This document shows, in pieces, positions 12,089-23,795 of a stretch of DNA of 64,000 bases; within the stretch, counting starts at the first letter, position 1, and each line of letters opens with the position of its first letter. A program made the translations under genes and the position numbers. Source of the DNA: Astropecten irregularis (lineage: Eukaryota > Echinodermata > Asteroidea > Paxillosida > Astropectinidae); assembly GCA_963971285.1 (NCBI GenBank), contig OZ020247.1:8824614-8888613 (forward strand), read 5' to 3'. The notes under the pieces were generated by a model. The model saw only the letters and a program-made list of their open reading frames with translations. It was not told where the DNA came from and ran no database searches.

Positions 12089-13500
12089 TTTAATGGAAAT
12101 GAAAACAGTAAGAATGCGATAGCTGGTTAGAAGACAGTGTAGCAAGGTAATTACACGCCGTACTATTCGACTAGGCAGCTTGGTATAGGTCGATTGTAAT
12201 GACGACCGACTTGCATTGTTTGGCTTTGGCTAGTATCTATTGTTCCAGCCGAAGTCTCCTCCCCTATATTACAGAGACGTGTGTAATTTCAAACCCTAAC
12301 CAGATAATGTCAGACACAACCATTGTAGCTCGATCTTAAAGAAGAATGTAAAATTAGGAAGCCGGTGGCTTCGATTGTAATTGCATGTCTTTCTATTCTC
12401 CTTCATTATGTAGCAGCACTCCATTTTTGATGTTTGGTTCCCAGAGGACGTAATAAAGATCTTGATGAAATTTGAGCGGATCATGGCACCAGCCTATTTG
12501 CTATGCGTATGTCTTGGGGTGACGTAGAGTCTAAAATGACAGTGTAGAACATTGTATAGAGATAGATAGTCACACAGTGTCTGCGGTATCATCCTATACG
12601 CCTACTGTAAGTAGATCCTTCAACATGGGATTATACACCCCTTTTATTGCTCTTCGTCAGGCGCAAATCCACGCTTGCGATCATAGTGCAAATTTCACAT
12701 AAATTGAACCAAAAAGGACAGTCACCATTTAGATTCTCTACTAACCATGATGATGTTCATCGCTTTTCCAAAACAATTAGTATCTCTTATTTCTGTCTAT
12801 TCATAACGTACCCCCGTGTGGAGCGGCAAAACGAATTATGTCCATCCCAGACGCATCATTTTGAGAAGAAAATTCGTACGGTTGAAGAGAAGAACAAAAA
12901 GAAGACATGACATGCATAAATGAGGTATATGAAGTGTTGAACCGTAACAAGAAAACATAAAGCATTCCACCTAAAGCAAATATAGCCTTAAGCCACTCTT
13001 GAGCAATATCAGGTGTTGTATAGCGCCCTCTTTTGATGGAACTTGAACAAAACCAAATTAATTTAGAACCAAATAACAGCCGTCACATAAACAGAATGCG
13101 TTCAAGTATCGAGTATAAAAATACCTAGACTGCATTTGGTATAATTGCAAAGCAAATTGAAATCTTGTATATTTTGTTTAATAAATGCAATGTTGACATT
13201 TTCTTCTGGAATATTCCTTGGCCACAGTGGCATTCCAACACTTATAACCATCGAAACACGAAACCGTTTCTTGTTGAAAATTCCTAGGTAGCCGCTCGAG
13301 CGCTTGAGTTCTTGTCTCGATCTCCTCATGAACCACTTGGTAAAATAGCTTCATATGAAAACGCTTAGACAAGAACATCTATGCACCAAACCCTATTGAA
13401 GAATGTATTAGTTAAAGGCATTCATATCATAGTGAGATGGACTTACTAATAAACTGAGCCATTTGTCAAGGAGCAAAGGTCTGAAAACCCTCTTATTAAG
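12089..13500. other. No gene recognised
   Basis: AT-rich spacer before family H. No repeat or coding pattern was found. Confidence 0.5.
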
Positions 13501-14003
13501 AAGTTAGCTCAACACCCACTACATCTAAGGTTTGACTTCATAACATGGAAGTTTATACCATTTTTACTGCTTTGCTAGGTAGCATGGCTTCAAATTGTGG
13601 TATGACGTTTGAGAAAATGTGGTATCATTTGAGGATCAACAAAAAAGAAGATTCACTTTCCCACAATGCAACTGAAAAAAGAGGAGTGGTCGTATTTTCT
13701 GCCCCCAAGTCCTTGGTATATATTTTGGTGAATGATTATGTGATTATATCATTCATAATCCATTCACAGATAAATAACATTTAAAAGAATAAGTCAGAAG
13801 CAAGAGCTTAAACCCATTTGTTGAATTATCTTTTGTTTTTCTTAATTTTGTGGGGGGAATATTACAATAATTATTTGGATATTACACAAAAGTGATAACA
13901 CACTTTGAGGCCACATAGTACCTAGAAATGTTCCCTGGAGTCTGCTCTCTGCTCCATCAATTTCTAGAGTCAGACCTTAGATGTAGTCGGGGTTGAGAAC
14001 TCT
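13501..14003. mobile_element. Family H MITE with about 36-bp inverted ends
   Basis: The left arm 13501-13537 (CTCAACACCCACTACATCT...) and right arm 13968-14003 (...AGATGTAGTCGGGGTTGAG) are inverted repeats sharing ACTACATCTAAGG(T)TTGACT. The outer rule TAGAG...CTCAACC resembles hAT ends, but I see no clear 8-bp target duplication. A 79-residue ORF inside resembles no transposase. Confidence 0.65.
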
Positions 14004-16081
14004 AATTTTTTATGGTCCATGCTCCTTGACTATTATGTGCATGTGCATTCAAAAAGTGTACTTTCCCTTTTCCAAATCCAAGCCAGCGTGAACTGCCAAG
14101 AGTTCATTGTCTCACGAACACAATGTTCCAGTCGATGCAATCAATTTATTACCAAATTCAAGCAGTTTTATTTCTTCTTTTTTTCCTCAGGGAAAAAAGT
14201 CTCTTATAACGTCGCGGCACCCGAAGTGAACATGTGTCTTTAACCACACATTTTGTCATATATTTTACTGATACAATGTAGACAGTGGCGTGGGGGTTTG
14301 GGAAGAAAACAGCTCCTGAAACAGATGAACCAACATGAATGTCGAAAAAAAACATCGCGTGGAGATTTTTATCTCCTGGCAGAAAACAACGAGGGGGAAA
14401 AAGACTGATGTACAGTATACTTGTCTTATCCCATGTTCGTCGTCGGTTGCCCTAAGATGACGGGAATAATCCGTAAATCTTGCCGGCGTGCCCCAGGCGG
14501 GCCAAATGTTTGTTCTTTGCTTCCGTGACTTGGGCCCCCAAAACACACCTGCGATTCTGATTTCTGATGACTTTTCCCGCCTTTATTTTTCCTTCAGCGA
14601 AATCAGTTGGCGCCAGGAAGGGTTGTACATTACGTCTGGGAACAATCTGAATTGAAACAAAATAAAACTCGCTATCTGATGGACAAATTTGCAAGTGCAT
14701 GGGCAATCATGTAACATGAAGCGTGGAAACTCTCCAGGGGTTTGTCAAAGCAGTTGCTTTTTATTCCAATGGAACATTCAAGTTGTGTAAATTGGAATAA
14801 GATGTTGACTTCAGGCGTCCAATACAGGCTCGAAAAAGGTTCACCAATTCCAACAAAATCTATAGTTGGTGTACTATCAAACAAACAAAAACTGAAGATT
14901 GTTTGAGCATATTATATATTCAGCCGTAAACGGAATCTTATTAAAAAAAAGCTCACTATCGTATTGTACCGTGGCGCGTGTGTTTTATACGAGAAACATT
15001 TTTTTTTTGCGTGCATTTTTCTTCACAGTTTTTGTATATACATGTAGCTATTTTCGCCGAATATTTCAAAATCATTTGTTTCTATTATTATTTTTGTTGG
15101 TCTTTATAAAGGCTGGATTATAACTCGCGGCAGCACTAATGCTAATGGGAGTGTACTAACAGTATTTTCAGTATATAACCATCAAATATAAATAAGGGAA
15201 ACTGACTGAATTTTAAGACACGTGAAATATGAACAGAGACAATTTTACTGGAGCATGATTCGAATTTTAGTACTTTGTGTCTTTGGAAAAGGCAATATCT
15301 TAAGGTCCACATTAAAAACGTGCAAGCTTTAGACAAACAGCTGCTTAACATTGAATATTCGTGTCTTTGTTTTTACTCTTCGGTGGTTTTGTGCTGGTCT
15401 GAAGTCCATACGAACCATATATCCGCTATGGGACACATAATGGACCTTATTTTGTTCTCACACCTGATGTAATATAAGCGAGAGTGGGCCAATTCAGCCG
15501 ATATTGGGCCTTCCATTTCTCAACGACCTGTCTCCCTTGGGCCAGGTTGTCCGCTTAATCGATACCTCGGTAGGCCGGACCTATATCGGATGGCCGGCCT
15601 GCAGAGCCAAGGAACGGGGAAAAAATATCAAGAAGAAGCAAACTTCCGTGGGGTCGGCCAGCCCACCGTCATGACAGATTCTGAGCTTGGTGCCTGACGA
15701 AACAATAATGAGATATAACACTCTCGCAATAAATGTTGTTTACATGAACAAATTTGGTACACCTTATCCATGTTGCACCCCATTACAGTTGTTATTTTTG
15801 TGTGACTCTTAGGTAATTTCCCTAGACACGATATGAAAATACCAGTGCGTCTTTAATTCCTGTTTTTTCCCCTTGTGGAAAAATTATCTGGGTCAATTTA
15901 TTTATATGACTGTATATTTATAATTTATGATTCATTATTTTGTTATTTATTATTTTTCTGTTTGCATTTAATTACCTTTATGGTAGAATAGGTGCCTAAT
16001 GTTAACCCAGGCTCAGTGGACCCGAGTTGAGAATTCGACGGCAAATATTCTAATTCAATAAAAAAAAATTGTGGTCTGATT
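14004..16081. other. Spacer with one SINE 1 fragment
   Basis: A GC-richer patch at 15480-15700 (GGGCCAATTCAGCCGATATT, GGCCGGCCTGCAG) stands out but holds no recognised gene. The minus-strand ORF at 14452-14706 is unrecognised. Confidence 0.45.
15190..15270 (-). mobile_element. SINE 1 fragment, reverse orientation
   Basis: The reverse complement reads TTCGAATCATGCTCCAGTAA, then a CTCTGTTCA tail and TTCAGTCAGTTTCCCTT, matching 5330-5405. The 5' tRNA-like part is lost. Confidence 0.62.
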
Positions 16082-16440
16082 TTAAAGGTATAATACATGA
16101 TTGGTAAAGGTCACAGAACAGCACTCACACTTTGTCTGATCCAGCAGCATGTACATGAAATAATAATCCTGCGAAAGTTTGAGCTCAATCGGACATCTGG
16201 GTCAAGAGACTATTGCAAAAATGCGACTCAATTCTCTTATAAAGAAAGAGGAATGGCTTTAATCTTACCCCGAGATCAAAACTGTTTTTGTTTGACTAAT
16301 TTCTGGATAAATACACCATTTCAGGCGGACATTTTTTAACGGTATGCTTCTACCAGCACCATCTCCATCTTCAATTTTGTACGTAATTATCTGTGTACAC
16401 CTCTTTTTGGGTATGTTAACAGCCTTTTCTACGCGTTTAA
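16082..16440 (-). mobile_element. TTAA MITE family B, abutting a family A copy
   Basis: A 359-bp element beginning TTAAAGGTATAATACATGATT, with the B-specific half first and the A-shared half second. Its right terminus is diverged (GGGTATGTTAACAGCC...). Its closing TTAA at 16437-16440 is also the opening TTAA of the next element. Confidence 0.8.
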
Positions 16441-16801
16441 AGGTAGTATCATAATTTGGTAAGAAACCAAAACAGAAATATTTACAGATTTACGTATAAC
16501 TAACAGAGTATGAAGATGTTGCTGGTAGAAACATACCGTTAAAGATTTTTCCATCTGAAATGGTATATTTATACAGAAATCAGTAAAACAAAGAACGAAA
16601 ATCTTTTTGATCTTTTAAAAGATCCAAAAAAAAGAGAAAAGACTTAAGAAATACTATGGCTGTTTGTCACCGTTTTCCTAAAACGTGGGCACCATATGGG
16701 ACTGAAATTTTCACATATGACTGTTACTGTATCTGTCTTGATATTTTTGCCCATGAATCTGTATTTCTTTAATAACAACCAAAGTATGATACTACCTTTA
16801 A
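16437..16801 (+). mobile_element. TTAA MITE family A, full length
   Basis: A 365-bp copy with near-consensus ends, the A-shared half, the palindrome GATCTTTTAAAAGATC and the A-specific half (GTGGGCACCATATGGGACTG, CCCATGAATCTGTATTTC). It shares the TTAA at 16437 with the neighbouring family B element. Confidence 0.87.
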
Positions 16802-16839
16802 TACTGTTTCAATGTACAATTGAAATTCGTTAGTTATAG

Positions 16840-17831
16840 TAATTGAACGGGCATTCGTCCTGGGCGTCCGGACTCAATCGAACCCACAACGGAGTGCAGT
16901 GGTTCATCGTTAAAGAAGGAGAATCCTCTGGCAGTATCCACGTGATTGAGCAGAGCGTATACCCATCTTGCCGTGAACCTTTGATTAAATTTCCAACAGA
17001 CACGCCGGTAGAACGAGCCAGAGCGAGCGAGAGAGAGAGAGAGGTATGTTGTTGTGCGCAGCCTTTTCCGCCACGATGGTCGGTGACACAGATATTTCTG
17101 CACATCAATGGTTGTCACGTGATGAGCGAGCGACGAGAGAGTCGGTACTTACCGCATTAGAAGCGACCGGCTGCATTTGCATTCACTCGCCCGCGGTGAG
17201 TGGGAGCAAACCTTTTTCGGAAAGGAAAGAAGAACCAAAAATACTCTGGAAATAGAAAGAGGAACAGAATCTGCATGCTATACTTTGGTATGGGACTGAC
17301 GATGGACTAGAATGTGCTGCAACGGTTCGGATTTATCTGGTTTGGCAGCGTGATTGGATGGGAGTCAAATCACCGTGTACAAAGTGGTTCGTCAGTGGGT
17401 GCTCTGCGTCTGTTCGCCGGCGGGACAACGGTGTGCGGAGCAGGGGGAAGGCAGCTAGGCAAGCCCGTTGCCAATTATTTCGTACGCAGCGCACGCACCG
17501 ATGAGGAAATGTATCTCGTGCTGACACGCGCATGAGACAGGACTAGAGGGGCACTGGGGCATGGTGAGAGTGCTCGGATGAAACAGAGCCCTCCTCCGTG
17601 CCCAGGTGAGGTGCGTGCGTCACGTTCGGGTGTAACAGCTGTAAACTGCAGGATCACGGTGCATACGGAGGACACAAACCCTCCTTCATCATTGAGGACA
17701 TCTTATACTATTTCTACCCTCTCAGCAGTGGAGTGGGCGTTTATGTGCATGGTGTGTAATGAGTGTCTTCTATACCGTCCACACCTAGAAGTCGCTGCAT
17801 TCATGTCGCGGTCAGATTACCAGCGTTACCC
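16840..17831 (+). promoter_or_regulatory. GC- and CpG-richer leader region upstream of the GTPase
   Basis: This kilobase is richer in G, C and CpG than most of the window and lies directly upstream of the RASL10-like ORF, so it is the best place for promoter and 5' UTR. A (GA)n run at 17028-17043 is followed by AGGTATGT, a good splice-donor match; possible acceptors are near 17665 (CTGCAG) and 17821 (TTACCAG). A 5' UTR intron is therefore possible but unproven. Overlapping short ORFs on both strands resemble no protein I know. I see no clear TATA box. An A element ends at 16801, just before this region. Confidence 0.3.
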
Positions 17832-18542
17832 ATGACTCCGCCAATGTCCCTGCAGTCGATCTGTGAGCTCTATGATCGGCTTTCCGTTGATATGGACCAG
17901 CTGGATATAGTGGTGCTCGGGGCTCCCTCTGTAGGCAAGACAGCACTCATCGAACAGTACTGCAGGTGTCACTTTGTGCAAAAACACCACCCGACCACCA
18001 GTGCCTGCGTCTATTCCACGGCCGTGGTGGCCAACAACCAGTTATACGAGATGAACCTGATCGACATCCCCGTGATCCCTTTCTCCCCCCTGGACTACCG
18101 AGCATGCGATACGGCCCACTCGGGGCCGAGCTGGGAGGAGTTGCAATCCCACGCCATGGCCATCGGGACGGCCTCGGCTCTCGTCTTCATCTACGACATT
18201 ACGTCGCAGGAGAGTTTTCAGTACATCAAGGACCTACGCGAGCAGATTCTGGACTGCTACGAGGCAGAGGGAGGCTTCGACATCCCCGTCATCGTGGCTG
18301 GTAACAAGCAGGATTTACAGATGCTGTCACACCTGCCGAGGAGGCATATATCGCAGATTGTCAAGAAGACCTGGAAGTGTCCGTACGTGGAGTGCTCAGC
18401 CAAGTACAACTGGCACGTGGGATCCCTATTCAATGAAGCCCTGCGCGCAATAACAATGGGTAACAACAACAAAGAAGGGCAGACTAGATCACGGAGGATA
18501 CCATTGCGTGCCTGGAAACATTGCTCCTGCTCGGTTATGTGA
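17832..18542 (+). CDS. RASL10-like small GTPase (Ras family)
   Basis: A 236-residue protein most like vertebrate RASL10A/RASL10B, atypical Ras-family GTPases that probably act at membranes. The G1/P-loop GAPSVGKT is at residues 30-37, and the switch I threonine lies in HPTT (53-56). The usual DTAG of G3 is replaced by LIDIPVIPF (76-84), as in RASL10, whose equivalent is LDFPPI. G4 NKQD is at 158-161 and G5 ECSAKYNWH at 187-195. The stretch KKTWKCPYVECSAKYNWH is close to RASL10B and decides the family. The C-terminus has basic residues (TRSRRIPLRAWK) and a CSVM prenylation box with a nearby Cys (HCSCSVM), so lipid anchoring is expected. The frame stays open upstream to an ATG at 17763. I prefer 17832 (or 17844) because family members have short N-termini; even so about 20 residues extend beyond vertebrate RASL10B. 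No intron interrupts the domain. Ras positions 12 and 13 are Pro and Ser. RASL10A versus RASL10B cannot be decided. Confidence 0.93.
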   Translation: MTPPMSLQSICELYDRLSVDMDQLDIVVLGAPSVGKTALIEQYCRCHFVQKHHPTTSACVYSTAVVANNQLYEMNLIDIPVIPFSPLDYRACDTAHSGPSWEELQSHAMAIGTASALVFIYDITSQESFQYIKDLREQILDCYEAEGGFDIPVIVAGNKQDLQMLSHLPRRHISQIVKKTWKCPYVECSAKYNWHVGSLFNEALRAITMGNNNKEGQTRSRRIPLRAWKHCSCSVM

Positions 18543-18595
18543 TTTCTGCTTCATCAGTTCTATCTCAACACGATTTGTTTCTCCCCCGAAGCGTT

Positions 18596-18601
18596 AATAA
18601 A
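18596..18601 (+). promoter_or_regulatory. Poly(A) signal of the RASL10-like gene
   Basis: A canonical AATAAA lies 54 bases after the stop codon of the GTPase ORF. This would give a very short 3' UTR. Other AATAAA-like words exist in the AT-rich DNA further down, so use of this one is an inference. Confidence 0.5.
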
Positions 18602-19211
18602 GAAACCCCTGGGAAAATATCTCAATCCGTCATTTTCACACACACCAGCTGCCCACGGAGGATTATTACACTCATGTCGGTTGGAGAAATGTTTTTTTAT
18701 AATAATCTGGATGTGCGAAGCTTCTCAGGCAAGATAACTGTCTCTCTTGCCTCCATGCTATAATTCCCCTCTCCCTCATCTTATCTACCAATGTTTCTCT
18801 TAACGGTTCAACTGTAGGGGTTGATCGTGTTTGCATGTGACAGGTGCTTCGTATTGACGCAAAACGTGCAACACTCATTAAAACAAACCCCGTCATCACT
18901 TGACAAGTTCTTGAGTAAAAAAAAAAAATTTCATCGCAGCCTTACTATTTACCAATAATCTCAAGTGTCAAACGTGTGCAATAAATATTCCCGCGTTCAC
19001 CGCAGATATGACAATTTGAGGAGAGTGTGATTTTGTAAATGAGCTCAACACGGTACTAGACTGAACGGTTTTGGTTTTGGTATTATTCAGATTTTTGTTT
19101 TGTGAAATCGAAGAGAGTGTTTGTGGAATGTTAAAATGAGCCATCTTGAAACCTTTTTGCTCTCAAACATTTTGAAATCAAGCAAGTGCAACACCTAAAA
19201 TGAATGTATTT
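18602..19211. other. Downstream spacer of the GTPase gene
   Basis: AT-rich, with no coding pattern. Any longer 3' UTR would fall here. Confidence 0.5.
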
Positions 19212-20011
19212 GGGTCTGTCCACACTAATGGGGACTTTTAGTGTGACATTAAGAGGGAACCAAGGACATAAGTTGATACATCAAGTAATTTGCCATGTTT
19301 TCTGTTTCACTACATCCCACATTCTTGTAAGAACTTGGCCAGCCAAAAAGCTTGATAAATTCCTTAGTATTGGAGATATTACAGGGGATCATCTTCAAGA
19401 TATTATGTTTGTAACATGGACAGACATTTCATCATAAAGTGATGGGAATTAGTAGTGAAATGAATTAATTATCCCTAGTTTGGTTTCTACAGCAGAGCTA
19501 TCCATTGAGGGATTGCCAGTGGCCAATCATAGTATATAACCATTGGTATTTTAGCAACTGGAGGGTCTACATCTTCAAGATATTATGTTTGTAACATGGA
19601 CAGAAATTTGTCACAAAATTTCTGTCCATGTTACAAACATTGTTTAAGACGCATCCTAATTTCTTAAATATGAAATAGGTTGCTTTAATTTTGAGTGATG
19701 ACAAGTTAACATTGGACAAGTAATATATATGGAACAAGTCTGCATTAATTATAACAAGAAAAATACTTATATAACACAAGAATGTCTGTCCATGTTATGA
19801 ACATAATCGTTCATTACATTTTCAAGATGACCTTGTAATTTCCTACATATCCAGCGAATCAGCCTATTTATTTTCAGTACAACCACGAATGACTACAGGA
19901 ATATTTAGGAAACAAAAATTAGCAAAAAACCTGATCTTAAATCCACTTCCCACGTTACACCCCAAAAATTATCTTTTGTACACAAAAGGTACCATTAGTG
20001 TGGACAGACCC
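19212..20011. mobile_element. Family I DNA transposon remnant with subterminal repeats
   Basis: An 800-bp element with perfect 20-bp inverted ends GGGTCTGTCCACACTAATGG (19212-19231 and 19992-20011). Four copies of a motif around GTAACATGGACAGA lie inside: direct at 19391-19424 and 19571-19604 (34 of 34 identical) and inverted at 19621-19640 and 19784-19806. Repeats of this kind often bind transposase. No transposase ORF remains and no target duplication is clear, so the superfamily is open. Confidence 0.72.
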
Positions 20012-20358
20012 ATTTCTCATTATTGGTGTTGTTTTTTAATTTACAGATATGATCATTTCTTTGGTGAATTTGTGGCGTCGTTTGTTTGTTTTTCTGTTTA
20101 GTTATTATTCGTGTGGATTTCTATGTCAAAATGACAAGGTGTAAACCCGCTTTTATAAAACCATTTCTTTTTCTGAAAAGGATTTTGAGGCCAAAAGGCA
20201 AGTTAATTTAGCTTGAATCACTGTATTGCACTTGATAACTCAACTATACGTTCTAAATATATTTGTTTTATTGCCAATCAAATTCAAAATTTTTACAACA
20301 TAATTGTAATAATTATTAAAAATTTCATTCTTTTTGCATGGGAGATTCCTTGCTTTAC

Positions 20359-20712
20359 TTAAAGGTAGTATCCTACATTGGTAACAATCCAAAACAGAAA
20401 TGTTCACAGATTTACGTATAACTTACGGGGTATGAAGATGGTGGCTGTAGAAACATACCGTTAACATTTTTCCGCCTGAAATGGTGTATTTATCCAGAAA
20501 TTAGTAAAACAACGACCGAAAATCATTTTGATCTTTTAAAAGATCAAAAATAAAAGAGAAAAGACTTACGAAATACTCTGGCCGTTTTTCACTGTTTTCT
20601 CAAAAGGTGGGCACCGTACGGGACTGAAATTTTCAAAGATGACTGGTACTATTATTTTTGCCCATGAATCTGTATTTCTTTGATAAAAACCAAAGTATGA
20701 TATTACCTTTAA
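20359..20712 (+). mobile_element. TTAA MITE family A, full length
   Basis: A 354-bp copy between TTAA sites with both halves and the palindrome GATCTTTTAAAAGATC. The left end reads AGGTAGTATCCTACATTGG. A few bases are lost in the right part (ACTGGTACTATTATTTTTGCC). Confidence 0.87.
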
Positions 20713-21570
20713 AAAGCTGAACATTATTCCTTGGGATCAATTATTGAAATTGACAAGACCAACATAATGAGATCAATCCGAAAGCAAAACACCAACATTC
20801 CTTGTACAAAAATCATAATGACAGTGGCTTCTAAAATACGCGCTTTTCTTCGAAAAACCGCGGTGAATTTAATTTACAATAAAGGAGAGTAGACATTCGA
20901 CTATTGAATACAACCCTATTTTGGTTCTGTCAATTATGGAAATTATGCATTTCGTCGATCGCTTTCCAGTGCTCATGCACGGCCAGTAATAGCCATCAGC
21001 ATTATTGTCAGCATTCCACACATGCAACCACTGATGTATTGATTCAATTGAGAAATTGAAGCTACGCACGTATAAGTTAGTAATGTCATGTAGTCCCTTT
21101 TATATGGATAAATCCTACACGTGCACGGAATGCCGTTGAGCATGCATTTTGGCATGCTTGAATAAATTGCCTGTTTTGTCTGTTATTTACAAAGCTTTCG
21201 GTTGATGCACGGCACAGGGGAGTTTGCTCTCTCTTTGCCCACAGTCTAGAAATCAATCGGACTTCATGATTGATTAAGGATGCCGTTCTTTTTTTCTCCG
21301 AATTTGTCCGAATGAAGACCGATATTAAAGGATACAGTGCGAATTTGTAAGGGATTTCCTCCTCATGAGATTACATGGAAGAAAAAATTGACATATCTGC
21401 CACGTTGTTACAGAGTAAGTAGAGATCGTTTCAGAATTACCTAAAATAGTCGCAACCAGTTTAAGAAACATTACCAAAAGCCTACGTTATTTCTATAAAT
21501 CTGTTTGCTGGTTTGATTTTTCAAATTTCAATTCCAAAAATAGCAAAACAACTAAAACCGTTTTGGGTAG

Positions 21571-21759
21571 TTGAATGTACTATCATACTTTGGTAGCACA
21601 CCGAAACAGAAATCTTCACAGATTTACCTATACATGTAACTTACAGGGGATATGTATAAATATGGCGATGGTTGAAACATACCGTTACATTTGTTTTGGC
21701 CTGAAATGGTGTATTTACCTGTACCTGTACAAAAACCAAAGTATGATAATTATCTTTAA
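21571..21759 (+). mobile_element. TTAA MITE family A, short deleted copy
   Basis: Only about 190 bp. The A-shared half (CAGATTTACCTATACATGTAACTTACAG is an expanded version of the usual stretch at 21621-21648) runs to GGTGTATTTACC and then jumps to the A right end (ACAAAAACCAAAGTATGATA). The left TTAA is lost. Confidence 0.75.
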
Positions 21760-22526
21760 ACGGGGCATCAAATAGAGGATTAAAATACACTGTGACTTCG
21801 GTCTCCCCGTTCTAGAAATCAGCTAACTTGTAACGGTTTCAACGGTTGAGCGTCTCAACCATTGTCCAAGTAATTTTTCCAATCAATTCTTTAATAAATC
21901 GAAAAAACCACTATAGGAATCATGCTGGCATGGGAAGGAATAATAAAATAGAGGGACATTTCATAATGCAGTTGACGGGTCAGGCTGTGCGGAATACCTG
22001 TCATGTCCCTGGTAATTGCTGGCCGACCTCGGGCTTTCATTGTCCCCATCACATTAGACGTCGTAGACGGTAAATTAATGTGTCTCTTGCATCCTATAAA
22101 CCGTTGCATGTAAGTCCTCGCGTAATTCCAATCTGTAGAAATGCAATTATGTGTGTATCGTTAGTCGCATGGTTGATTACTCGCAAGCTCGTTCATTTTT
22201 TTTTTGTTCTGCCGCAAGCGACATTTTTATTCATACCTTGCTATAATTTCAAATACCGAAATACACATAAATACATTTGTATTTAAAATCCGTTTAACTA
22301 TACATACGTAATATACATGTATATACAAATATTTATATATTTATATCTTGAAATGTACTTTATTCTACTAAATGTATGATGACTCTAAATTTCCGTTGAG
22401 ATTTGTATGTGGATTGTGTCTGTGTGCGTGCATGTACAGTAGATGAAAGCTGTGCATGTGTGATTATATTGCATTTTCAGTAAGTGGCATTTATTTAAAC
22501 AAACAGAGGGGACGCTTCATGTGTAA
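21760..22526. other. No gene recognised
   Basis: AT-rich, with an imperfect AT/ACATAC simple-sequence stretch at about 22295-22345. Confidence 0.5.
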
Positions 22527-22699
22527 TAAGCATAGTGTACACTTTCAACATTTTCGGTAACATTTTCGGTATGTTGTCCAGTTAGTGCAACACATCTAAG
22601 CAACACGACTTTGGGCCCTGTGTACACTAGCAACATTTGGCCAACATGTTATTACCGAGATGTTGCTGCGACATGTTACCCAATTCGATTTGATCTGTG
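22527..22699 (+). mobile_element. Family F element, left part of an interrupted copy
   Basis: Matches the left two thirds of the complete F copy at 26958: AGTGTACACT, CATTTTCGGTAACA, GTGTACACTAGCAACATTTG, GATGTTGCTGCGACATG. It stops at GATCTGTGTA, and the remainder of F resumes at 23787. Confidence 0.78.
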
Positions 22700-22763
22700 T
22701 ATATATACACAACACTGTGTCGGGACCCATTATGTTAAAATTAAACTGTTTATCACTTCACAA
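22700..22763 (+). mobile_element. Family E fragment inside family F
   Basis: A 64-bp piece of the E left arm (AACACTGTGTCGGGACCC, TTAAACTGTTTATCACTTCA) that lacks the terminal GGGTGTCCC. It directly follows the left part of a family F element. Confidence 0.7.
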
Positions 22764-23341
22764 AGAGGTCCCGATTTGTCAGGCGGAAATGTCAGATTGC
22801 TGAGTGATTATTCATATTAAGCAGCTTTCCCCTGACATTGCAAGACGTACGACCGGCATGTGAAAAAGATTTGCTTGTAACAGGATCAAATTTACGCACA
22901 AAATGGCTTTACTAACTCTGGAGCCTATACAGCACAAACCCTTCATTATTTTCCCCATTGGTCGTATATAAATACACATTCAGCCTATCGTACAATTTCA
23001 GATCTCTAAATATAATTATACAATCAAAGATTGGAGAGATAGTCTTAAACCCTTTAGAGAAGAAAATGCGACTGATCGCAAATTGCGAGGTATTATATAG
23101 GCTCCGACTCCGCCTCCATTTCGTGAATCCATTTCAAAATAACTGGTATCAAAATAAAGGCTTTTGGCTGCAGTTAGGAAGTACATTTTCTAATTTGAAA
23201 AGGACAACAGAGCTTCAGCTTCAATGGCAAACCACAACTTTTATTTTCAGTGTATATGAGAAAACAGAAGACGCCGGAGCCGGAGCCGGGCTTTGAGAAA
23301 GGCCCAAGGTTTGACTCGAGTGGCGTAAAAGGCCTTCCATG

Positions 23342-23795
23342 TACAGGGTGTCCCAGAAAAAACGCAACACAATGTTGGGACCTATTATGTTAAAATTAAA
23401 CTGTTCATCACTTCAAGATTCAAATATGTGATACAGCCATGTCCTGGCTATCACCATATAGAATGTAAGCATATTTGGGTTGCAATTGGCGAAAATATGA
23501 CCAAATTTATTGAAAGAGTACTCCTTAAAAACAAATTTGCAAGGATAACACGCATAGTGGTCAATACACACATAATGTGTATGAAAGAAAGATGAAAATC
23601 GGATTTTGAGGTAGGGTAATTCAGTCTTAGTTTTTTCACTCAATTTTAGTTCAATTTTGCTCAAATTCTACATGGTGATAGCCAAGACTTAGCTGCATCA
23701 TATATCTGAATCTTGAAGTGAGAAACCTTTTAATTTTTATATAATAGTTCTCGACACAAGTGTTGCGGTTTTGTTTTGGACACCCTGTATACACT
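23342..23795 (+). mobile_element. Family E fold-back MITE
   Basis: About 450 bp, from TACAGGGTGTCCCAGAAAAA to GGACACCCTGTATA, with the same long inverted arms as the other E copies. Its right end joins directly to the right part of a family F element (TACACTGACAACATTTTC). Confidence 0.85.

Noticed and set aside
15478-15727. Possible MITE with GCGAGAGTG / CACTCTCGC ends
   Set aside because: Only nine bases pair, no target duplication is clear and no second copy was seen in the window.
17966-18304. 112-residue ORF overlapping the GTPase in another frame
   Set aside because: A shadow of the GC-rich GTPase coding sequence; the Arg/Gly/His-rich product has no family resemblance.
21327-21570. Possible TTAA element beginning AGGATACAGTGCGAATTTGT
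   Set aside because: The start looks like a TTAA-family end, but no matching right end could be found before the family A fragment at 21571.
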